Shown here: positions 26,813 through 28,815 of the stretch, one piece after another
Layout: each line of letters starts with the position of its first letter
Numbering within the stretch: the stretch's first letter is position 1
Source of the DNA: Pyrenophora tritici-repentis
Taxonomy: Eukaryota; Ascomycota; Dothideomycetes; Pleosporales; Pleosporaceae
NCBI RefSeq assembly: GCF_003171515.1
Contig: NW_027093999.1
Location: 1-28,815 of the forward strand
Direction of reading: 5' to 3'
DNA length: 28,815 bases
Notes under the pieces: model-generated
What the model was told of the DNA's origin: nothing
Databases searched by the model: none
Seen by the model: only the letters and a program-made list of their open reading frames with translations
Position numbers and translations under genes: made by a program

Positions 26813-26980
26813 GGAGAGGGTAAGGGAGAGATTGAGGGTAAGGGAGAGAGGGGTAAGGGAGAGATTGAGGTAAGGGAGAGATTGAGGGAGAGATTGAGGG
26901 TAAGGGAGAGATTGAGGGTAAGGGAGAGATTGAGGGTAAGGGAGAGATTGAGGGTAAGGGAGAGAGTGAGGGTAAGGGAT
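26813..26980. repeat. 18-bp G-rich minisatellite
   Basis: Tandem GGGTAAGGGAGAGATTGA units with small length variants. It directly precedes block B, as the 19-bp minisatellite at 17442-17560 precedes block A. Confidence 0.88.
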
Positions 26981-27396
26981 TTTAGGGAGGAGGAAATACA
27001 AGAGAGTTTAATAGAAAGCAAGAAAGAGGGATTGAGAGTAGGCGGAAGGGCGAAGGGAGAGGGTAGGGCAGAGGAAAAGAGGTTAAGTTTCAAGAAGCCG
27101 CCCGTTGCGGTAATAATAATACAAAAGCGAGAGTAGTAGAAAAGAATATAAGAGAATATTATATTTTAGAGGTAGATAGATAAGAGAGGGCGCGGAGTTG
27201 TAGACGCAAAATAATAGTAGAGAAAGAAAATACAAGAGAGATAGAGGTAAAGGCAAAGAAAGAGAGTAAGAAGAGGAGTTTTATCAAGGTAAGATAGATT
27301 AAGGGGCGCAGAGGGTAAATTGTAAGAGTAGAGAGTAGAGAAAGAAGAGAGAGAGAGTAAGAGTAAGCTGTAAGGTATCACAAAAAGGGTAGAGGA
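26979..27396. repeat. Subtelomeric block B (diverged copy of block A)
   Basis: Collinear with 17638-18176 and includes the same GC island (27097-27111) in otherwise C-poor DNA. It ends with GTAAGGTATCACAAAAAGGGTAG, a diverged copy of the repeat at 18142. About 120 bp shorter than block A. Confidence 0.85.
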
Positions 27397-27400
27397 GAGG

Positions 27401-27600
27401 GTAGAGTAGAGAGAAGAAGTTTAACAAGTATAAGATAAAAGAAAGAAGAAATATAAAAGTAGAGAGAAGTAAAGAAGAAGAAGAGAATCGAAGAAGTATA
27501 GGAGGATAGAAAGAAAAGAAGGAGGTAAACGAGAAGAGAAAATAAATAAGAAGAGTATAAAAGAAGATAGTTAGAAATTAAGACGAAGTAGATAAGGAAA
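27401..27600. repeat. Direct repeat C, proximal copy
   Basis: Shares AGAGTAGAGAGAAGAAGTTT at its start and AAGAAGAGTATAAAAGAAGAT near its end with 28197-28350. The copies are about 800 bases apart and differ by a small internal indel. Only purine-rich DNA. Confidence 0.7.
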
Positions 27601-28196
27601 GAGGTATATTAGAAGAAGAAAGGATAAAGAGAAAAGAGAGGAAAGAAAAGTAGATTATTAAAAGAGAAAGAAGAAGGTAAGAGTAGAAGTAAGCGTAAAA
27701 GTAAGAGGAAAGAGAAAGAGAGTAAGAGTACGAGTAGGAGTAAAGGTAGTAATAATAGTATTAGTGAGTGTAAGAGTAAAGGGAATAATAAGAATAAGAG
27801 TAACGGTGATAAGGAGGGAGAAATAGAAGAGAAAAATAAAAAAAGTATTATAAAGCGGTAAGAAAAGAAGAAGAAAATAAAGACAAAGGGAGAAATGTAA
27901 AAAGTAGAAAGAAGAGAAAAGAGAGTTAGAAAGTAGAAAGTAAGAATAGAAAAGTAGTGATTAGAGAGTAAGGAGAAGGAGTAGAAGTGCAGTATGTATA
28001 AAGAATAAATTAAGGAGAAGATAGTAGAGAAAAAGATTAGAGGAAAGAAAGGTAAAAGAGAAAAAGGTAGAAAGAGGAAAGTAGAGTAAAGAAGATAAAG
28101 AAGAGTAAGAAAGGGACAGTAGAGAAAAGAATAGGAAGAGGTAATAGGTAGAAAGTAGAAAGAAGATAATAGTAGAAAAGAAAAGAGAGAAATAGG

Positions 28197-28350
28197 TAGA
28201 AGAGTAGAGAGAAGAAGTTTAATAAGTAGAAGATAAAAGGGAGAAGAAATATAAGAGTAGGGGAGAGTAAAAAAGAACAGAGTTAAGGAAGAGGAAATAA
28301 GAAGAGTATAAAAGAAGATGGTATGAAGTAGAGATAAAGTAGAGAAGAGG
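28197..28350. repeat. Direct repeat C, distal copy
   Basis: Second copy of the segment at 27401-27600, in the same order and orientation. Confidence 0.7.
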
Positions 28351-28740
28351 AGAAGAAAATTAGGAGAAGAAAAGATAGAGGGGTAAGAGAGGGAGAAGAA
28401 GATAAGTGAAAGAGAGGAGGAGAGAAAGTGAAAGAGAAGAGGGGAGAAAAGAGAAGAGAAGAAATAAAGAGAATAAAGGGAAAGTAGAGAGTGAAAGGGT
28501 AGAAGAGTAGAAAAGAAGAGTTTATAGAGTAAAAGAGAAGAAGTAAAGAAAGTAAAGAGTGAAGGGATAGAAGAAGAAGAGTAGGGAATTAAAATGAAAA
28601 GGTAGGAGAGAAGAAGTAGAAAGTAAAGAAAATAAGAATAGGAGGTATAGAGAGTAGAATTGGAGAGTAGAAGAAAGAGGGAAGTTAGAGGAGAGTTAGA
28701 AGTTAGGAGAGTTGAGGAGGGGAGGGGTGGTGGTATAGGG

Positions 28741-28815
28741 TTAGGGGTTAGGGGTTGGGGTTAGGGTTAGGGTTAGGGTTAGGGTTAGGGTTAGGGTTAG
28801 GGTTAGGGTTAGGGT
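28741..28815 (+). repeat. Telomere array (TTAGGG)n, chromosome end
   Basis: Two TTAGGGG units and one TTGGGG unit at 28741-28760, then nine perfect TTAGGG units to the window edge. The G-rich strand runs 5' to 3' toward the end, as expected for a right-hand chromosome end. At 75 bases the array is short and probably truncated by assembly. Confidence 0.97.

Larger units (their letters stand above)
26078..28740. repeat. Telomere-proximal purine-rich arm
   Basis: Continuation of the DNA interrupted by chromovirus B. The plus strand is almost wholly A and G with T mainly in GTAG/TAA/TAT contexts and very little C. The first 5 bases are the right target duplication. Internal short duplications occur (GTAGGTAGTAGAA...AGAGAAGTAGAG near 26083 and 26511). 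No intact gene is seen; the minus-strand Leu/Ser/Phe ORFs are composition artefacts. Confidence 0.85.

Noticed and set aside
26121..27381. Minus-strand Leu/Ser/Phe-rich ORFs resembling membrane proteins
   Set aside because: Pyrimidine-rich complement of purine DNA gives Leu, Ser, Phe and Pro codons by composition alone.

Overview
The window is a chromosome end from a filamentous fungus, most likely a Pezizomycotina ascomycete. It finishes at the right edge in a TTAGGG telomere array. It carries a telomere-linked RecQ helicase (TLH-type) gene, two copies of one Ty3/Gypsy chromovirus, two small hAT-type MITEs, and a strongly purine-skewed subtelomeric arm with repeat-induced-point-mutation (RIP)-like decay. 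No tRNA, rRNA, CRISPR array or bacterial feature is visible. The species cannot be named from sequence alone.

Layout, centromere to telomere. (1) 1-6640: chromovirus copy A, plus strand, cut by the left edge, with gag, protease, RT, RNase H, integrase, chromodomain and one LTR. (2) 6641-7032: short spacer with a TATA box. (3) 7033-11931: TLH gene transcribed toward the telomere, with an OrsD-type zinc-finger N-terminus, an AT-hook, a tyrosine-recombinase-like segment, a RecQ helicase core with its zinc-binding subdomain, and a Cys-rich tail. It is broken by a one-base frameshift in a C run and by a 128-bp MITE that has an exact 8-bp target duplication. (4) About 11945-14795: low-complexity DNA rich in AGY serine codons. 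(5) 14796-18681: purine-rich, C-poor DNA holding two decayed copies of the 3' end of the TLH gene and several minisatellites. (6) 18687-26077: chromovirus copy B, minus strand, complete with two 208-bp LTRs and a 5-bp GTAGT target duplication; its pol gene is split by a second MITE of the same family. (7) 26083-28740: the interrupted purine-rich arm resumes, repeating blocks also found before the insertion. (8) 28741-28815: telomere.

Insertion order can be read off. The purine-rich arm and TLH relics are oldest and look RIP-decayed. Chromovirus B inserted into that arm and shows no RIP-like transitions against copy A. A MITE then inserted into chromovirus B, and a relative of it inserted into the TLH gene. 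Both chromovirus copies and the TLH gene carry single-base indels in homopolymer runs at different places. These are either real inactivating lesions or uncorrected long-read errors, and raw reads would decide.

The most notable points are the recombinase-like domain joined to a RecQ helicase in a telomere-linked gene, a sequence-level self-priming signature in the chromovirus (11 nt next to the LTR complementary to the predicted mRNA 5' end), excision-style reconstruction of the MITE insertion in the helicase, and the more than 9 kb of one-sided purine DNA leading into the telomere.
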